Shown here piece by piece: positions 24,127-37,888 of a stretch of DNA of 52,413 nucleotides. Origin of the DNA: Saccoglossus kowalevskii (lineage: Eukaryota > Hemichordata > Enteropneusta > Harrimaniidae); contig NW_003120924.1 in NCBI RefSeq assembly GCF_000003605.2, forward strand, positions 248,349 through 300,761. Direction: 5' to 3'. The notes under the pieces are model-generated. The model saw nothing but the letters and a program-made list of their open reading frames with translations, was not told the DNA's origin and made no database searches. Made by a program: the position numbers and the translations under genes. Numbering within the stretch: the stretch's first letter is position 1; each line of letters opens with the position of its first letter.

Positions 24127-24660
24127 GATTACTGACTAACAGACATTTAAGTTGCCAGGACAGACTGGGTTTATACATTGCGCATGTATCATAAAATACA
24201 CATAAATTCATATGGCGGACGATTTGATTCAATTTGACTGATTGTCGATACATCATTTCCACAATTCCGGAACTGAATCTCGGGCATGTGTTGATGTTTA
24301 GATCCCGTGCATTACCTAAAAGAGTTATCAGAACATAATCTGTCAAGTATCTGCTCCGATTTCACCCTTTAGTATATATATTAGTATATACATTACGGTG
24401 TCAACAGACAGGGACTGTGTCATATTGTGACGTATCAACAATTAAACCACGCTGACCCCTATATTATTCAGAGCGAGATAGACCCCACGGGTTAGTAGCG
24501 CCAATCACGTTGATTAGATTCACATCTCTCGTAAATTGTTAACATTGACTCGAGGGCATTTCAATTCCTGGAATGTCATTTTCGCACATAATATATTCGA
24601 TTCAAGAAGCAATATGTTTTATCTACACGTGTGCTTACAACTGAATACACCGTTTCTAAC

Positions 24661-25012
24661 AATCGCGCCCTCTTGCGAGCAGATACTCGCTTTCGTAGCG
24701 TTAAAATGGCATTTACCTAGATGGTGTAAAACAATGCCATTCAAATAGACAACTCTATTTGGATGTGAAGTCGTTCATCATTTAAATAAAAATGGCATTG
24801 ACCTAGATGGGTGTAAAACAATGCCATTCAAATAGACAACTCTATTTGGATGTGAAGTCGTTCATCATTTAAATAATTTAAAATCAAGAAACACCCACAA
24901 AAATATATTTTTTTGACAGACGTCCTCAGATTAAAAACAATTTGGCGCCCCCAACGGCGTTTATTACACCATTTACGTAACTGAAGCTCTTTATTGCTAG
25001 AGGGCGTGACTG
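24661..25012. mobile_element. GCGCCCTCT-ended MITE, copy A
   Basis: Left end AATCGCGCCCTCTTGCG; right end CTAGAGGGCGTGACT, preceded by TTTACGTAAC. The same layout (terminal CGCGCCCTCTA, then ACGTAA/GACGT about 20 bases inside) recurs at 27041, 30401 and 42001. This copy has an internal 86-bp tandem duplication (24703-24875) including AATGGCATTNACCTAGATGG. Confidence 0.7.
24703..24875. repeat. 86-bp tandem duplication inside MITE copy A
   Basis: AAAATGGCATTTACCTAGAT recurs 86 bases later with almost identical sequence through CTATTTGGATGTGAAGTCGT. The near identity shows a recent event. Confidence 0.9.
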
Positions 25013-25369
25013 TTACTAATAGAAACCACTGATCATGATCAACGGCAATTGCGTTCAGTAGCACTATAACACCAGTAGCAACATTGATTATCAAAGTGGA
25101 TGTGTCGTATTTAATTCTACCAACACTATGTGTGAAAGGTTAAACGAACGAACACTTCGGTCTCCAGTGTGTTGGACTAAACGTGATTCATCTTACCATA
25201 AGAGCCTACTCGCATTGCAATCCTCATAAATATTTATAGAATATTTAGGTACTAGAAGATTGCTTAATGAAATAATGTTTCCCATCTCTCTCAAAGTGGG
25301 TCATTTCTTTGCAGATTTGATAGTTCCAGATTACAGATGTTTTTTTTGTAATTTAAAGTACATTTTCAT

Positions 25370-26060
25370 GAAACAACACTCGGCGGCATGTTGACAACAT
25401 TTCAGCTTATCGTCGAATTGTTCGAATGTCATTTGCGATAAACTTAGGGGGCATAGCAATACCCCCCCCCCGGGACAATAACCTCGTTCGACAGTCCATA
25501 CTGCTTTCACCATCTCGCAGTCAACGCAAAATGTGTCATTGGTAGTGACTCCAGTACAATACTTGTTGGATTATTAGTGTTAGATTTGCGATAACTTAGG
25601 GGGCATAGAAATAACTCCGGGACGATAACCTCGTTCGACAGTTCATGCTGCTTTCACAATCTCGAAGTGAAATCAAAATGTGTCATTAGTAGCGACTCTA
25701 GTACAAGTACTTGTTGGATTATTAGTGATAGATTTGCGATAACTTAGGGGGCATAGAAATAACTCCAGGGCGATAACCTCGTTCGACAGTCCATGCTGCT
25801 TTCATAATCTCGCAGTCAACGCAACATTTGTCATTAGTAGCGACTGTAGTACAATACTTGATGGATTATTAGTGTCTTTGAGTCTATTATGTGACACATT
25901 TGTATTATGAGATTTTAACGGTTTTTAGTGAGTGCACGACGGCATATTTTGACATTGTTTAGGCTCGTCCAATCATTCGCGTTTCATTTACGATAACTTA
26001 GGGGACATAGCAATAGCAGTAGCCTCGTCCGACACCTAATGCTCCTTTCACAATCTTGCA
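25370..26060. repeat. About 150-bp tandem repeat, three and a half copies
   Basis: TTTGCGATAACTTAGGGGGC starts units near 25432, 25585 and 25733, with a diverged fourth at 25987. Each unit continues with ATAACCTCGTTCGACAGT and TGTCATTAGTAGCGACT. The segment before units 1 and 4 (CGGCATRTTGAC, then TCGTC) is also related, implying a larger ancestral unit. A C-rich run occurs near 25463. Confidence 0.8.
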
Positions 26061-27040
26061 GCCAACCCAAAATATGCCGTCAGTAGCGGTGAGTGTCGAT
26101 CAGCTGGTCGTCTGGTCTGGTCGATTTTTTATTATTCAAGTCAGCTGGTCGTCTGCGCGTCTCATGTTATAGTGTACCAGTCAGACTCAGTCTCTGTATA
26201 AAACACTTTCGAACAGATTCACAATTTCCTTACTGTGGGTCATAACAATTTATGAATAATAACCCCTAATTTTTTTCCGCATACTCGCGCCACCGAATAT
26301 ATTAAACACAGACAAATTACTTTAGTGTACTCTACCAGGAAGACATTTTAAAAAACAAAATCCTGCCATACCACTGGCGGATTCAGAAATTCAGTAAGAG
26401 AGGCGCGCGCTCTTATTGACGTGCATGCCGTTCTCGGCGGTGACCGCCCTATGTTCCGAAAGCTGCCAGCTTGGATATTGGTTACGCAAATGTGAAACAA
26501 AATGATTTTCTCGTTTGTGGTCCAGTCTCCAACTAGAGTGGCATATAGTTGATGCTATATTCGAATTGTGCATTTTAGTCGCCAGCACAATTACGTCACA
26601 ATTGCTTTCTCTGTATTTTCTAAATAAACATAATGATGGTTGAGATAAATTAAAGAATTAAGACCCCGTATATTAGTTAAAATGTAGAAATAACTCGTCC
26701 CAGCCATATTTTAGATAAAATGTAGAACTCTCATTACCACCAGAAGCCAGCCCATTGTTTTTGCTTCTCTTGTACCCCCTTTAACATTGTATTGCGTAAG
26801 TACATACAGTTGCTGATAACTGTGCTGGCTGCATCTAGCAAATTTGGGCATGGCGCAGTTGTTACGTGTCCCGATTGAATTAGGGAGATGTGGAGTTTGT
26901 AGAAGCCCTCTAGCCGACTGTCGATCCACAGAACAATATACATTCGTGTACATCCTGCCATGACCAACATGATACATTATTAGGTTTGGTGGGGTAGGGG
27001 CGTATTTACATGTACCATCGTGAAGGAAGATTTGATTGGG

Positions 27041-27246
27041 TCGCGCCCTCTAGTGGCGAAGAATTTCTGTGACGTTAAAATGATCTAAATGGGTGCAAGC
27101 TATGTCGTTTAGTCTAGTTGTTTGTGTAATTGTTCGTCAATTAGAATATAGAAAATCTTTAAACGCAGTTTTTTGTTGTTGACCATAAATAAAGCAATAT
27201 CGTATATTACGTCACAAAAATGCTTTGTCGATAGAGGGCGCGATTT
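27041..27246. mobile_element. GCGCCCTCT-ended MITE, copy B
   Basis: Begins TCGCGCCCTCTAGTGG and ends GATAGAGGGCGCGA, with GTGACGTTAAAATGA and ATTACGTCACAAAAATG at matching distances inside each end. About 206 bases, no ORF. Confidence 0.8.
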
Positions 27247-27789
27247 GTTGGAACGCTATGGAAGACCATGGTGGTAATAATATTACCTCTATGGGAAGAC
27301 ACACGGTAGCCGATTGTTTTTGAAAATATAGTGAATAAGGCAGTTAGTATTGTTATGTTAAAATGTAATGACAAGTGGTCCTGGACTAAATACATCTCTT
27401 TGAATTGTTCGACTTCAGTTGGATGTGGATATAAAAATCTCATTGGCGTACTCGTACGTGATTCGTATATACCCGACTATAAACACTAAATTTATGTAGC
27501 TTTTCATATTTGGTGGTAAACACATTTAAGACTTTTCCTCTCGTTTTTTTCCGTTTTCTTTTCGGGTCGTGTCGTTAAACTTTGTCTTTGCCGCAGGTCA
27601 ACGGTATAAGATTATGTATATTTCTTAATATTGCGTGGTTAGCCGTACGGTAGTTAACTCCGTCCCCATTCACCGCCGCATGTAACAAAGATAGAGATAG
27701 TTTTTCGTTTAGGGCTAATTGCAGGCAAATCCCAGCTCACGAATCGTGATAAATACCTTAGCGATTTCCATACCAATTACCGGCAAGAA

Positions 27790-27797
27790 TATATAAG
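27790..27797 (+). promoter_or_regulatory. TATA box upstream of small ORF
   Basis: TATATAAG lies 70 bases before the ATG at 27860, an ordinary spacing for a start site near 27820 and a 40-base leader. It could also be chance in AT-rich DNA. Confidence 0.4.
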
Positions 27798-27859
27798 GTT
27801 CCTTTTGATAACAAGAAAAGTAGTTCATTTCTCCCAAATGAATTCACCACAAGAGGAAA

Positions 27860-28039
27860 ATGGTGGCTGCGCCGACCGATTGGGATACTGAACAATATTT
27901 AGAATGTCTGCAAAGAGGATTGACTAATTACGGGTGGCTTACTTACTATACAGAACCCAATCAATCAAAAAGGCACATTGTTTTGGTGAAATCCATCGGT
28001 GCTTCAGATCCACGTGCTTTAAAAGTAGTAAAGTATTAA
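27860..28039 (+). CDS. Small ORF, 59 codons, unknown
   Basis: The frame begins MVAAPTDWDTEQYLECLQRG and ends LKVVKY before TAA. Its composition (balanced charged and aromatic residues) reads more like protein than the surrounding frames. The ATG context is AAAATGG. A TATATAAG box lies 70 bases upstream, and a short upstream frame starts at 27838. There is no family I recognise, no signal peptide and no membrane segment. It may be a genuine small protein, a first exon (a donor-like GTGAAA lies inside), or chance. Confidence 0.3.
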   Translation: MVAAPTDWDTEQYLECLQRGLTNYGWLTYYTEPNQSKRHIVLVKSIGASDPRALKVVKY

Positions 28040-28336
28040 CACACACCTGCCTGGTTATTTAGGTAAACTGTTTCGGTGTCCGTGTCAGGTGAATTTTATC
28101 GTGGGAAAACAGTGTCCAGTGTCAGTCGCTATTAAATTATTAAACGATTTGAGATCCTTACACAATTTGTCACAGAAAAAATGAAAGTTGCACATGATTT
28201 TTCCACTAAAATAATCACAATGTATGCTCACCGATATAAGAGACATGTTTTCAAATCTTCTTATATTGCAGCTTATACTATTGTCGTAGCGACACCCCAG
28301 CGTAGAACAATGGACGCAGTGTAGTTTTAATATATT

Positions 28337-28670
28337 CTCGGGGCGGACCTACGTCACAAGACGCTCCATGTTGCTAAGACGCGCACCACTGTACCATGTA
28401 TTTCTATGGGCTCTGCACGAGCTGCTCTGGAACGCCGGTCGAGCCGGTGAAAACGGCTAAAGTCGAGGGAATAGTACAATGTCAACTATATGGGACAATT
28501 CTGAACAACGAAATTTATATATGCTGTCCATGTAGGGGTAATCTTGTTATGCTGTTCAGGGGAGTCTAAACAACTGTTTCAAAGTACAGTTTTCTGAGAA
28601 TTTTCGACCGTTGTTTCCACCGGTTGTGATTGGCAGGCGGTAACAATGCCCAGATGTTCGTTCCCAAGAA
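28337..28670. mobile_element. GGGGCGGA-family repeat, copy 2
   Basis: Starts CTCGGGGCGGACCTACGTCA and ends CCCAGATGTTCGTTCCCAAG, an inverted, decayed version of the start. The interior matches 22919-23194 and 30082-30385. No coding capacity. Confidence 0.8.
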
Positions 28671-30081
28671 TAGCGCTATTAAATGTTCAACTCCAGCAAA
28701 TTCGTAGTGATTCGCGTTAAAATAAATATCCTGTGAATGAATCAAATTTTTCCGTTTTAAGGAGGTTAGGGAAAAGGAAAGGAGGTGAAAACCGAATAGG
28801 AACATAATGCTACGAGAGATTCATCCAAAGGATACGATAACAGCATACGAGCATGTAGGTTGTAGCATGTATTCGTAAAATGGTCGGTTAAACATTATAT
28901 CCTACGGCAAATCACTGTTCTCTGAACAGATGGAATTCATTTATTGCATCTACGTGCGTACATATCGCTGCGGAGCCGAGTGTGACCAGTTTATTTGGGC
29001 ATCAAACTGTTCAAGTCGACCTTCATGTTTAAATCAGTTAAACACCGATGTTATATAGGCATGCTTATATTTATAAACAAACTTTATATAAAAATAAATT
29101 ACAAATAAATCAATAAACCTTTTACAGTGAATTCAGCGAAGGCATGAATATTTTTATATAGGATATTTATATATGTTTTAAAAATTTCAAATGATGATTA
29201 AAAAAAATTGACCAATCACAACGCGTTAACGGATACATGGCAATACATCAGCCAATGGTAAAACGTCTTTTATATCCAACGGAAGCATATTCTTTGGATT
29301 TGAATAACATTTGCATTTATAAATATTTATGTTTATAATTTGTTTATAAAGTACCCGCCTTGCCTAACTTCAGTGTATATCAAATCGCACGTTTTACCAT
29401 ATGTAGGCCATATATGCCATACATAACACTGATGATGTCATGCAGTGAAGGTTTCCACATATGATCTACTGTACCAATGTAGTAAAACCGCAAAGATTTT
29501 CTGTTAGATTTAGGACCGTGTTTCCCACTTAGAGTGTCATCCACGTCTTGCCTTATTTGGTATGTCATATGCTTGCAGTAGCTGCAACTTCTATGCACAC
29601 TTTGTGTCAGATTTGTTTCTGGCGCTAATTCTAAAAAAAAACGCCACGGTTCTGCACAAGCGATTTCCCGTTCACTGCGAGATCTCGTGCAATGCGTGAA
29701 AGACGCGGATCGAAGGTCTTCCGCGAAAATCGGGTGATTTGCTTTTTGAACTTTAACTTCTCTTTATTATTGTTCAATGTCGAAATGTCGGTGTTTCAGA
29801 GAAGAATATGACGTTGGGAAATCTTTACTTCATCAAAATTGATCATAATCAAATGTGTATAGAACATCATCAGGCGCGTAAATACTCCAAAAAAACTCTC
29901 GTATTTGTCGAATCAAACACGACATTTTGACGTCACCACGACGCTATGAGACTTGTTTAACGCGGGATCTTCAATTGTAGTGAACGAAAAATGCAATCTC
30001 CCAGGCAGAGTTCTATTCCACGAATATATACTTTCGATGATCTAACCGCAAGGAACTTTGGGAAGGAGAAAAATGGTCTAT
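28671..30081. other. Intergenic, no gene seen
   Basis: No supported exon. The frames here, including the 72-codon minus-strand one at 29380-29598, show no family pattern. Confidence 0.45.
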
Positions 30082-30385
30082 CCTCGGGGGCGGAGCTACG
30101 TCACAAGACGTTCCACGTTGCTAAGACGAGCACCACTGTACATGCATTTCTATGGGCTTTGTGCGCGCTGCTGTAGAACGCCGGAAAACAAAACAAACTC
30201 AACTTTGAAGTAATCCTGAACAACCAAATTTATATATGTTACACACGTAGAGCTAATCTTGTTACCCTGTTCAGGGGAGTCTCAAAAACCATTCCAAAGT
30301 ACCGTTTTCTGCGAGTTTTTGGCCTTTGTTTTCACCGCGAGGGTTGCCAGGCTGTGAAAATGCCCGGATGTCCGCCCCGAGGATT
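30082..30385. mobile_element. GGGGCGGA-family repeat, copy 3
   Basis: Starts CCTCGGGGGCGGAGCTACGT and ends GTCCGCCCCGAGGATT. The ends are inverted repeats of about 12 bases (CCTCGGGGCGGA). It retains GTCACAAGACGTTCCACGTT like copy 2. It is followed almost directly by a MITE of another family (30401). Confidence 0.85.
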
Positions 30386-30400
30386 GACACACATACTTTA

Positions 30401-30660
30401 TTCCTATAAATCGCGCCCTCTACTGACAGAGCGCTTCTGTGACGTCAAAATGACGTATACATGGGTAAGGGCACTGTCGTTCAAACTGTGTTTGATTGTG
30501 TAGTCGTTCGTCGTCTAGAGTACAATAAACTTACTCAAAAACATAATATCCATTGATGGACGACTACAGCTCAAAACAAAATCGACGTTTTGAACGGCGT
30601 TCCTGTCAATTGTTTACGTCACAGATGTGATTCCTCACTAGGGGGCGCGATTTATAAGGA
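30401..30660. mobile_element. GCGCCCTCT-ended MITE, copy C
   Basis: The best-preserved member. It starts TTCCTATAAATCGCGCCCTC and its right end, read in reverse, is TTCCTTATAAATCGCGCCCC. TGTGACGTCAAAATGACG and TTTACGTCACAGATGTGA sit inside the two ends. The middle shares CCATTGATGGACGACTACAG with copy D. Confidence 0.85.
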
Positions 30661-33600
30661 AGGTGTATTATCTCACAGCATACACAGGTGTAATACTACA
30701 ATTATGAAGTATGGAAACTGTCATGCTTGTAATCAACGTATATACAAATAAAACTTGGAAACCAACATTTTTATCTACATTGTTAACTTAGCTAATGTAC
30801 AAACTTTGGCATTAGAGTTTTTCTTCAAATATTGTAAAAAGAAAATATGGCAACGGGAGGGTTAGAACCCAGGTAAGCGTAACAAATGATGCCCATTCTG
30901 CGCCGTTACGGACAAAAATAAACGTCTTCAAATATTCTTTTTTTTTCAGTGTCGCGTGAACGATATTCAATTAGTAAATATTGTGTGGGAAAACTAAGAT
31001 TAGTAATAACATGTTACTGGCGTTTTTTTATAGATTGTCGTGACATACATCTTGAAATATTACTTTGTGTCACAGTGTTTACTGGGCCACATAAACGTAC
31101 ACCTTCGACACAAAATGGCCGCCGAAATCTCGTTAAGAACGAGAAAGCCACGTGACTTGCATTTGCCTCTTATATTGTGTTCAATTCTGTTCCGCGTTCA
31201 TTGTTCCAAATACCTTGATTACATAAATTGGTGGAACACTAGAAGCGGTGACGGAAATTAATGATGTTTAATGACGTAAAAGAGTGAATGGCCCAATAGA
31301 AGGTATGCAAAAAACAAAACAAAAACAGAACGTAAAAAAATTGGTTTCCCTGGTTGGGTCTTTTGAGGCAACTATTTTACATTCCGAATTAATTGTTGTA
31401 GAATATCTTATCTTCATTTAAAGAGGCAGGCGGCTTACCAGAAGATATAGTGATGATATCTGTATGACAAAGCGTTGTAGTAATCTTTCTATCAAAGTGG
31501 AGAAAACTCGCTCTCCGTCATGAAAGGGTAATTTTAATTTTGTGTACGTTCACGCTTTTCAGTCGCAATTTTAGTCCGCGGGGTTTCTCCCAGTAATTGG
31601 CACAGCACACATACGTTGAACTCCTTACACGTTGATTGATGCGACTCTGTATACTAGTATGATAGAAAACATCCAGCGATAATTCACAGAGGTAATTCTA
31701 AACCCAACCGATATGATGTAACCGCTCGTGGCGGCCAGCTTTTTTTTCGTTTACTTCAACACCTACATTCGTCTCGCAGGCACAGACACCATTTATTACG
31801 TCCGCATATTGCCGTCAATTGCTACCAGATCTTGTCAACTCCCGCATGTCTGAAAAAATCCTCCCACGGTATCGGAATAACGAGTGATCCACGACAATAT
31901 ATTATTCACAGAAAATAATCAGCATGTGGTTTACAAATCACCAAAGATCTCAAGAATATCTATGCCAGTACTAATAAAACTGCAGCATTGATCTACCAAT
32001 GCAATATATGGCGGAGATGCCGACTGAAGTATTTCATTTTCTTTTTATTTTCGTGTACGTAAGGTCACACTGGATCGCGATATAATAGATCGTGTTTTGA
32101 ACAAAACATTCACTCGACACATTTATGTATACTTACATAACAATAGATAATTGCCATGGTGACCACGCACCTTTTTAATACGTGTAATAATATATTGTAC
32201 TATTCACAATTTTTTCACGAATAAAAATGTATTTTGTTGTTTACCTTTTTTTTCTAAATTACCCTGGGGCATGTTGTTTGATGCTGCCAATCACAAAAAA
32301 TAGCGGCCATCCTATGAAGTTCAGTTTGTCTAATAGTCTGTAGCACTTTCGCTGCAACATTTTTCAATTTTGTACACGTTTTTTATATATAAATTCTTTT
32401 TGGACTAGCGGCCATAATCTCCCATCGTGATCAACATATTTTTAAAAATAAATTAAAAGCAAAATTATGAGGTTTAATTATGTGAAAGGTGACGAAAGTT
32501 GACCTTGGCGCCCAAAGACTTAATTAATACTACACGTGTGGACGAACGCCATGGAGATTCCTTATCATTTACCCTGAAAGAAGATGACGTCATTGACATT
32601 TAACTAGATTTGGTTGATTTATTCATACAAGATTTTGTGGAAGGTCTGCTAAAGATTAATATATATTAAATCCGAAATATATGGCCTAGGATAATTCATA
32701 TATATCTATAATATATATCTTCGGGTACTGTCGCTAATGAACTAGACAACCAGCACACACGAATGTGGGGCTATATGACATATTTCATACATTAGGTTCT
32801 TATGTCTTCAATGAATGGACTGACTTTGAAATGACTGGAATAATGAAACAGATGTACACCTTGTGTGATCCAATATCAAAACATTTAAAATGATTAAACA
32901 AAATCCAGAAATTAAACACGGTGGAAATAAGCTGCGTAACATATCTACATACGCACCAATCTGTTCCGTGAAATATACAAACTGTGTCGCGTACATTTCA
33001 GTTCTATCATTTCACCGAACATCATATAATAATCTTATTTACATGAAATGAAAAATAGGTCTTGGTTATTAAATGTAGCCGCAAACACGGTTGCACTGCA
33101 ATAATTCAGTGTACGCCGCTCAATATATTGCAATACTAATATGAAAATTACTTTATGTAGGACGGCCAACAATTGGAAAGACCAAGTTCTCGACTAGAAC
33201 GATACCGCAAATCAACTTGAACTTCCGTTTTTTTAGTATCCACAATATTGCCAGTGAATTGGGCACGTGGACGAGTGGATTGTACCTCAAATTATAATAT
33301 TCTGATGTTTATGAGATGTGTCTATTGTTGATTCTTCGTGCTACCTTGATAAAGTTTACTTCCACTGACCAAGCTTATTTTGATGGACAACATGTGTTAG
33401 ATATGCGACAGATAACCAAAAATCATTTCTTAAAAATGTCATATCTGACACCAAATGTAAAGTCTATATAAATCCGTCACACAGTGGCTCAAACAAACAC
33501 TGCCACTTTGCACATAGAAAAGGAACTAGACACAAATTACAGAAGAAAGAGTCCTTTTATTTTGGAGCATAATTTCTACGATTTCGGTGCGAAGCCAAAA

Positions 33601-35348
33601 AGGGAGGGTCAAATCATGTTGTGTAAACGAGCACTTTAGCACCGTCAGAAGATAATAGTTTAGTTCTTGCCCCATATATCGGTATGGTACGCAAATTACG
33701 TTCTGAACGAGTGTGTATTTATCCGTATTCAATGTCATTTTTCATTATTTGCTAATGCCTTCGAATCGTGTTTTCATTTGTTTGTTTTAAATTTGACAAA
33801 TACCATCAAAATAAACACCATCAGCCGTAAAGGTAGCATTGATAAATAGTTTCACTGGCTCACGCATTTCCATTAGTCAAAAATGGTATTGACAAATCAA
33901 ATTATATATTGAAGACAAACATCAAACTGCAATTAATATCATGGAATTGTTTCAGTTGTAACTTTATGTCTTTGCGTGGTACCAGTCACAATGCTGGATA
34001 GTGAGTTTGATGCTGCTAAGAAAACATCCAATCAGTATTTCGATTCTTGTAGCAAGCTTTAAACAACATGTTAACAATCTTAATACAAATGCATGCGAAG
34101 ATGTTGAAACAGTTGAAAACGAATATATAAGTATAATTCATGAGCAGTGCCGCAGAGTGGTTAAAAATTGCACTGTCATTTAAAAATCCATGAACACAGT
34201 TACAGGCCCAAAAACACGTGAGGTGTGCGACACAGTCACATTTTATTTTTGCACCGCTTCCAAATAACCGATACATCGACCTTGGATATTTATGAATTCA
34301 ATGTCTAGGCTTTACAAGAATGAATTTACCAACTTAAACATTGGGATACTAAACATGTTGGATGATATGCTGTTGACTGAGCGTTCAACTCCTTTTCTTT
34401 CTTTTGAACAAATATGCGATTTGTGAATGTAAGACATGGTTGGTGGTCTGCATTGAAGTTGTCAGAATGGTATCATCAAAAGACGGACACATGATGGAGA
34501 GTTCGAAGGTCTTTAGAATGTGGGTTTTCTCTGACCGATATTTGGTTTGAGGTAGAAATAATGAAAGATTAGTGTTGTGGCCCATAGAATATTAAATCTC
34601 ATATCATTATTATATATGGGTAATACACATAATTGGACAACCAAAGATAGTGTATATTCTTGGTTAATAACACGATTTGTTTAACACACTGTTAAAATAC
34701 TATTATATAGTGGGGTTGTTTATTGCAATTAATCAGATTGTTGAACACTTTCATATAATAACTCAATGACTCTCATTCACACTGTCTCCATTCAGAAAAT
34801 GTTACGGTATATGGCTTAATTAATATTAATCTATGCGTTTAGTAGTTGGCATTATATGTCATGTTCGACACTATTAGTTGGATCTTTTAATTATGTGATA
34901 TGTGTTAGTAACAATGACACAGTTGATAATTTGATTGTGAATGGTAAGCTATCAATGCATTATTCCCCGAAGTCATCATACTCCGTGCAAATGTTTATGG
35001 AGGGTCACGTTTTATGTATTTTTATAACTTCGAAAAGCACTACCCATTGTAAGTTATGAGCAAATCATAATTACTTACGTCTCAGCTTACATTATTATGT
35101 TTAATAGATTGTATATAATTGCGTCACTCTCTCACTCTGTGATGTAAACTAACCCCCCATACCACTACGCCAGTTTGCATAAGTATGACGTAATGAAACA
35201 ATCTCGGCAATTTCGAAAACTCGAAAACTGTTGGGTCTATTATAGATATCATAATTATTTGAAGTATGGACGATAGTTGTTATCAAGGTTGCAAACAACT
35301 TGCTTCATGCATTGAACGTGCAATGCTACTTTCTGGTTACAAGCACCT
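30661..35348. other. Gene-poor AT-rich stretch
   Basis: No multi-exon gene, RNA gene or clear transposon could be supported. Frames are short and without domain signal. A function as distal regulatory DNA is possible but not shown by the sequence alone. Confidence 0.45.
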
Positions 35349-35349
35349 G

Positions 35350-35448
<99 letters not shown>

Positions 35449-35605
35449 TAATCAATTTATAATAAATAAATAATTTATTTATTTATTTATAATCAATTTA
35501 TAATAAATAAATAAATAATTTATTTATTTATTTATTAATTTAATAATTAATTAATTATTTAATTAATTAATTTATTTATATTTATTTATTTATTTATTTA
35601 TTCAT

Positions 35606-35684
<79 letters not shown>

Positions 35685-35690
35685 TTCGTT
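35349..35690. repeat. (ATTT)n microsatellite with internal palindromes
   Basis: A long TTTA array, interrupted near 35448-35580 by ATAATCAATTTATAATAAATAAATAA-type segments in which the complementary TAAA strand appears. The centre is self-complementary and can form hairpins. The 61-codon frame at 35266-35451 is a translation of this repeat. Confidence 0.95.
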
Positions 35691-37888
35691 CGTTTCTTCG
35701 TACGTTTCTTCGGTCGTTCCTTCATGACAAAAAAAACACACACAGACAAGTTTAACCACATAGAAATAGAGCAAGCGACGAGTATAACATAATATAATAA
35801 GTTGTAGTAGTATATTGAACTACACCGATGTTATCCGAATAGGAGAACAGAAAGCAACATAATCTACATATAAATTCAACAAAATTGTAATTATTTAGAG
35901 GGCTTTGAGAACTAATTGCATTTAACTACAAATGTGGCATGGAAAACCAGTAACCGTTTCTATTTAGCTATAACATCTTTTCAAAGAAAACCATGGCAAC
36001 ATGTTGAATTTCACATCCAGATGTTCAATATTACGGCAAAATGTTCAATATAATATTTTCATATGAATATGACAATAATATGCAGCTTTCGATTGTTAGG
36101 ACGAATTTCCGGGAAAAGTAGGAAAATAGTACGCGTTATCTCGCTAAGAGATGTTTCAGGTAAATTGCCATGGCAACTTGAGGCAGTAAGTAATTTGATT
36201 TCATGCTCTTTCTCAATTTCAGACTTTATATTCACAACGTACTAAGCACCCCGTTGTGGCATATTATATTGCATTACGTGAGCACGAGGTGGGCATCCGG
36301 ATTGTTCCAAATGTTTACACAACTCAATTTGCCTATATTAAATCAATACCCGAAGGCTTGGGAGTGATGTACATTTTCCGCTACTTTGTTAAACCTTAAC
36401 CCAAAACGTCGCACACGAATATAACACTTCCTCGAGTAAAAAAAAAAGTACACATAACGAAACCTCTACCGATAAAGTCAGAAATGGTGGTGCCCATTGG
36501 CAAGGTGCATGTCATTAAACCATGCCCGGATTTTTTTTTTGAGTAAGACATCGTGTACTGATGTCCCAGTATATATTATAAGTGCGATGGGGATAATACA
36601 GATCTCTTTGAATATGTTATGACTATCGTGTCATTATTTACGCTTTCACGTTAATCACGAGTAATGGTGACTTATCTTGCAAGGATCATGACGCCTCCTC
36701 ATGCTTGACTAATTTCTAAAGCACTTTATGTTGATTTCCCTGACACATAACACAATCACCGCGGAGTAATAATTTCTATCTTACCACAAGGAAGGTCGAC
36801 GATCTGATTAGATTGCCATCATTCATGTCACACCATTCAATGCATCTTACTATAATAACCAATGCCGACCCATCACGTATTATTTTTTTCTAATCCACAA
36901 TTTCAATGTCCCGATTATTTAGTTGTCTGCCCGTCTCCCGTTGTTGATACAACACGAAGTGACTAAGACGTATATCCATCCCCATGGGAGACATACTCAA
37001 TTAATCGAGGATTTGTATTAGATTTATCTCTCGTTTCCATCGCGTACTGTGTCTGCTTATTTTGTTGAAAAGTGAGACTAATGTTAGTTTCTTTTTTAAG
37101 AACCCATTCCAGTGTAAATAATCGTAAACCGCGATCACTGGAAGGAAATGCAGTTGGAATGGCAATTTTTAACTTTTGTTGTGGATTGCTGTAGCCAATA
37201 CATTTAAATGTAAGAAGTATATTGTTAATATACTATTTGTTGTGGCCAGTTAACATACATGATATGTTACTGTTTATTGCCACACTACGTGGTTGGGTAT
37301 ATCAACACTACAGTGAGCGGTAAAACAAATATACATTATCGAAAGAAGATAATCGGTAATACTTGTGATGCTAAGAATAATATACGTGATATTGGGTATT
37401 GTGACAAACAGCTATGCATTTATATCCCTATTACACCCCCTGATGGACAAATATGATTGGATCGTATAGGCAATTTGGGATTGAGACGACACAATCCAGA
37501 GATCCGTAAAATGCTAAAACATAACTCGTTTAATAACTACAGAGTGAAATAATTCTTGTGATCACTGTTTGAAATATGATTAATGTGGATGTTCTTCCTA
37601 TATTACCCATAGTTTAATACATTAAAAAATACGCGTTTTCAATTTTAAAGTCGCATTTGAGAATTTCGCCGCTTCCGACGGATACTTCAACCCGTACCAC
37701 TACTGCTTGTCGATTCACTGTTAGTATGTAAGAAGACCACTGATAAAACTAGTCCACAATTTAGTAAAAAGTAAATGTATAGTTCGAAACAGAACAAGAT
37801 GTATGTAATAGCAGCCAATAAATTGGCCGTAATGTACGTCCAAGTAGCGGCGTTCCTGTAAGTAAATAAATAGAATGTACTGAGATAC
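35691..37888. other. Intergenic, no gene seen
   Basis: No credible exon, RNA gene or repeat family is recognised. Confidence 0.45.

Noticed and set aside
35266-35451. 61-codon ORF ending in LFIY repeats
   Set aside because: Translation of the ATTT microsatellite.
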